Source: Planctomycetota bacterium (GTDB lineage Bacteria > Planctomycetota > Phycisphaerae > Phycisphaerales > UBA1924). From it: a DNA stretch of 64,000 nucleotides. The notes below the pieces were generated by a model. The model was not told where the DNA came from. It saw only the letters and a list, made by a program, of their open reading frames with translations, and made no database searches. This document shows, one piece after another, positions 61,442-64,000 of the stretch. Both the position numbers and the translations under genes were made by a program. The number at the start of each line of letters is the position of its first letter. Positions within the stretch are counted from its first letter, which is position 1. The stretch is taken from positions 124,001-188,000 of the forward strand of contig JAFIFX010000001.1 in the NCBI GenBank assembly GCA_020831805.1, in the 5' to 3' direction.

Positions 61442-62272
61442 TCACGCCCGCTTGTCGCGGATGATCTCGGCGTAGGCGTTGTGGGAGTGGATCGACTCGA
61501 AGTTCTCGCTGCTGATCGAGTACCAGGTGATCCGATCCTCGTCGTCCATGGCCATCGCCAGGTCGCGGACGATGTCCTCGACGAACTTGGGGTTCTCGAA
61601 GGCCTTCTCGGTCACGAACTTCTCGTCCGGCCGCTTGAGCACCGCATAGACCGGGTGGCTGGCCGCCTTCTCAAGCAGCTCGACCAGGTCCTCGATCCAG
61701 AGCACCCCGTCCGTGCGGACCTTGGCCTCGATCCGGCATCGCTGGTTGTGGGCCCCGTACTCGCTGATCTCCTTGGAGCACGGGCACAGGCTCGTCGCCG
61801 GGGCCGCCACGCTCATGATCAGATCGTCATGCGAGTTCGCGGTGCACTCGAAGCTCACCTCGTAGTTCATCAGGCCCGGCGCGCCGGTGACCGGGGCGTG
61901 CTTCTCGATGAAATACACAAACTTGGCCTCGAAGTGGGCCTGCTCGGCCTTGAGCCGGTCGCGGATCGCCCGGGTCAGCGTCGGGATGTCCTCGGGGCGG
62001 AACGGCTCGCCGGCGTGCTCGTTGAGCACCTCCAGGAACCGGCTCATGTGGGTGCCCTTCTGCTCCTGCGGCAGGGCCACATACATGCTGATCGTCGCCA
62101 CGGACCGCTGCTCGCCGCCATCCCGGGTCGCCAGCCGGATGGGGTAAACCACTTCCTTCACACCAACACGATCGATGGCCACGCGGCGCGTGTCGCGCGA
62201 GGCCTGGACATCGGGCATGGTCTGGTCCGTGCCCGTCCGGGCCGGCCCGTTGATGGACGCCGTGGAGTTCAT
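61442..62272 (-). CDS. folE2: GTP cyclohydrolase FolE2 (type IB)
   Basis: Converts GTP to dihydroneopterin triphosphate, first step of folate (and some other pterin-derived) pathways. This is the zinc-independent form that replaces FolE under low zinc. 275 residues from the ATG with AAAGG 5 bases upstream. Family hallmarks: VKEVVYPIRL, QKGTHMSRFLEVLNEH (71-86), SLCPCSKEISEYGAHNQR (161-178) with the catalytic cysteine, and TWYSISSENFESIHSHNAYA near the end. About 160 bases separate it from mrdA, so it may be transcribed separately. Confidence 0.94.
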   Translation of the reverse strand: MNSTASINGPARTGTDQTMPDVQASRDTRRVAIDRVGVKEVVYPIRLATRDGGEQRSVATISMYVALPQEQKGTHMSRFLEVLNEHAGEPFRPEDIPTLTRAIRDRLKAEQAHFEAKFVYFIEKHAPVTGAPGLMNYEVSFECTANSHDDLIMSVAAPATSLCPCSKEISEYGAHNQRCRIEAKVRTDGVLWIEDLVELLEKAASHPVYAVLKRPDEKFVTEKAFENPKFVEDIVRDLAMAMDDEDRITWYSISSENFESIHSHNAYAEIIRDKRA

Positions 62273-62478
62273 GTGGACCTTTCGGTGTTCAATGTGCAAT
62301 CGTAGCCGGTCACCGCCGGGGACATCCCCAGACCGAACCAAGACTCGACCCGAACCCGCCCGAAGGAAGACGGGTGTTCTTTGCTGTTCCGGCACGGGTT
62401 CGGAGCGGTCTCCGGCCCGGATGCATGGGCGGCGGGGCGTCCCACGCGCCTCGTCACATACACATGAGCCCGGGAAAC

Positions 62479-63390
62479 TCAGGCGCGGTGCGAGATCATC
62501 GAGGTCACGGTTCCCTCGGCCTCGTCACGGGCCGACGGCCGCATCATCGCCGCACCCATCGGCGCCCCGAGCAGGGCGCCCGAACACCAGGCCGCGGGAG
62601 AGATCAGCACCCATCCGGGCAGACTGCCGCGCGACAGCCCTTCGATCAGCCGACCGGATCCTGGAACAAACAGGCCCATGACCGGCGCGATCACACCCGC
62701 CAGCATCACCCCGACCATCACCGGCACGAGCACCGGGGTGGCCCCCTTCATCGCGCCCTTGTCGTCCTTGGTCATGCTCTGGAAAGTCTGCGCCCCCACC
62801 ACCCCCGCGCCGAGTCCCCCCAGAAACGCTGCGCCCAACCCTTGCCCCGGGGCCCCGTGCCGCGCGAACAGCCACGCACACGCCAGCCCCACCGCCGCCG
62901 AAGCCAGCACGACGACCGGCCCGGCCTTGCCCCCGACCGCGCCCGCGATCGACGCGGGGGAGAGTGAGAAACCTTCCTCGTCCGATCCGCGCCGGCTCAG
63001 CCGGTCCGCCACCACCCAGGCCGCGAGCACCAGCCCGGCCAGCAGCCCCGCCTCGATCGCGAAGCGGATCAGCGTGCCCGACGCGGGCGAGAGCCGGATC
63101 ACCTCGTGCATCGCCCCGATGGTCCAAGCGACCCAGGCGAGCACGAAGCCCGCGTTCAGCACCGCCTCGTGGCGATCGGCCAGCCTCGCCCCGATCGCCC
63201 CGGCCGTGATCACGCACAGCCCAACCAGCACAAGCCCGACCAAGCCCCCCCCGATCGTGGCCCCGGTCAGCAGGGTCGCGGTGTCCGAGCCGTCCGGGGC
63301 CCGGACCATCCCCGCCGCCCACGCGGCCAGCGGCCCGATCACCAGCAACGACATCCCCCGGGCGGTCCAGCGTGCGACGACTTCAATCAT
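62479..63390 (-). CDS. Hypothetical polytopic membrane protein
   Basis: 303 residues with seven to eight glycine/alanine-rich membrane helices and short loops. The pattern SMTKDDKGAMKGATPVLVPV in the middle is the only conspicuous word. No transporter signature or catalytic motif recognised. It stands alone, divergent from the gene at the right edge. Confidence 0.6.
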   Translation of the reverse strand: MIEVVARWTARGMSLLVIGPLAAWAAGMVRAPDGSDTATLLTGATIGGGLVGLVLVGLCVITAGAIGARLADRHEAVLNAGFVLAWVAWTIGAMHEVIRLSPASGTLIRFAIEAGLLAGLVLAAWVVADRLSRRGSDEEGFSLSPASIAGAVGGKAGPVVVLASAAVGLACAWLFARHGAPGQGLGAAFLGGLGAGVVGAQTFQSMTKDDKGAMKGATPVLVPVMVGVMLAGVIAPVMGLFVPGSGRLIEGLSRGSLPGWVLISPAAWCSGALLGAPMGAAMMRPSARDEAEGTVTSMISHRA

Positions 63391-63453
63391 CCCCGATCAT
63401 CCCGTCCCCGACCCCCCAGGGCAACCGCCCGCCCAAACCAATACCATGACCGC

Positions 63454-64000
63454 ATGACCGAACCACGCCAGACCGCCCGACACCCCCAGGTGCTTCTCCA
63501 CGACCTGACCAGCGAACTGCTCTGGACCCGGGCCCTGCGCACCCCGGCCCTGGCCCTGCGTCCCGGCCGGGTCATGCTCGGCATGGCCGCCGTGTTCCTC
63601 GCCACCTTGATCGGCAACATCTCCGCGGTCTGGTCCAGCGCCCCGGACGATGACCAGGGCCGCGCGGAACAACTGACCTTCGGCCAGGCCGTCGCCGAGC
63701 CCATCACCGCCGCTTTCTCCAACGCGGTCGCGGCCGTCACCTCCCTCTCCGCGCCCCGGTTTCTGGACGCCGTGGCCTCGCTGGCGATGCTCCCCGGCCG
63801 GCTCCTGTACGAGCGCCCGGTCGACACCATCGTCCTTGGCCTGCCCATTGTCCTGGTCTTCGTGCTGTTCGGCGGGGCCATCAGCCGCTCGGTCGCGACC
63901 GAGTTCGCCGCCGCCCGCATCACCGAATGGCCCGACGATCTCCGGGTCTCCGGCGGGAAGCTCGGCTGGTCCTTCGCCGCGATCATCGGGCCGATCGCCA
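63454..64000 (+). CDS. Hypothetical membrane protein, cut by the window edge
   Basis: 182 codons from an ATG to the window end. A polar N-terminus, one helix (about 38-55), a soluble segment, a second helix (about 125-145), then ATEFAAARITEWPDDLRVSG and a third helix starting at the edge. I do not recognise a family. It is a likely membrane component whose partners lie outside the window. Confidence 0.55.
   Translation, partial: MTEPRQTARHPQVLLHDLTSELLWTRALRTPALALRPGRVMLGMAAVFLATLIGNISAVWSSAPDDDQGRAEQLTFGQAVAEPITAAFSNAVAAVTSLSAPRFLDAVASLAMLPGRLLYERPVDTIVLGLPIVLVFVLFGGAISRSVATEFAAARITEWPDDLRVSGGKLGWSFAAIIGPIA

Noticed and set aside
1-64000. tRNA, rRNA, insertion sequences, prophage or integrase
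   Set aside because: No T-loop-like GTTCGAAtCC block in a cloverleaf context, no transposase or integrase motif and no phage structural gene were seen on either strand.

Overview
The window is high-GC (roughly two-thirds G+C) bacterial chromosome. It shows no tRNA, rRNA, insertion sequence, prophage or CRISPR array. The gene content fits a member of the Planctomycetota, most likely a Phycisphaerae-type lineage. Pointers are a PEP-CTERM exosortase substrate, a B12-dependent class II ribonucleotide reductase of about 1,175 residues, Ser/Thr kinase signalling, a FlgI-like lipoprotein with HEAT-type repeats, many unrecognised small membrane proteins, and peptidoglycan genes (PBP2/RodA). The lineage is inferred from gene content alone; no marker phylogeny could be run.

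Layout. 1-7.1 kb: an incomplete unknown gene, then a minus-strand dNTP-supply unit dcd > low-GC TIR/deoxyribosyltransferase-like gene > nrdJ, then about 0.9 kb of non-coding DNA. 7.1-14.6 kb: FlgI-like lipoprotein, SMC and HtpX. 14.7-20.3 kb: serine hydrolase, TIM-barrel protein, cytidylate kinase, PlsC, TSUP permease, 3D-domain protein. 20.3-24.3 kb: minus-strand VTC/DUF4956/HlyD operon and a dihydroorotate dehydrogenase. 24.3-30.4 kb: plus-strand run of a TPR-YggX fusion, gcvH, an ABC exporter pair, DUF3465 and a zinc-ribbon membrane protein. 30.4-43 kb: ArsR-SRPBCC regulator, uvrB, small unknowns, PEP-CTERM protein, HIT protein, MntA/HepT toxin-antitoxin pair, uvrA. 42.6-54.2 kb: MacB-type permease, infC, Ser/Thr kinase, UvrD helicase, DUF2752, zinc-ribbon and dispanin proteins, a membrane ATPase, a phosphohexomutase. 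54.2-62.3 kb: minus-strand run folE2, mrdA, rodA, rsmG, unknown, dinG. The window ends in two unknown membrane proteins.

Functional themes. Genome maintenance is dense: uvrA, uvrB, a UvrD-type helicase, a DinG-type helicase and SMC lie within about 50 kb, plus dNTP supply by dcd and nrdJ. Envelope biogenesis is the second theme (PBP2, RodA, PlsC, 3D protein, VTC/DUF4956/HlyD, PEP-CTERM).

The strongest unexplained signal belongs to no gene. The tetranucleotide ACGT is almost absent from all 64 kb (seven copies found by eye, against roughly 180 expected from base composition). Codons of the form NAC are replaced by NAT when the next codon is GTN. This points to lasting selection or mutation pressure on ACGT, for example a cytosine methyltransferase or a restriction system.

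Start codons were chosen by Shine-Dalgarno matches, overlaps with neighbours and family length. Several differ from the longest possible reading frame.
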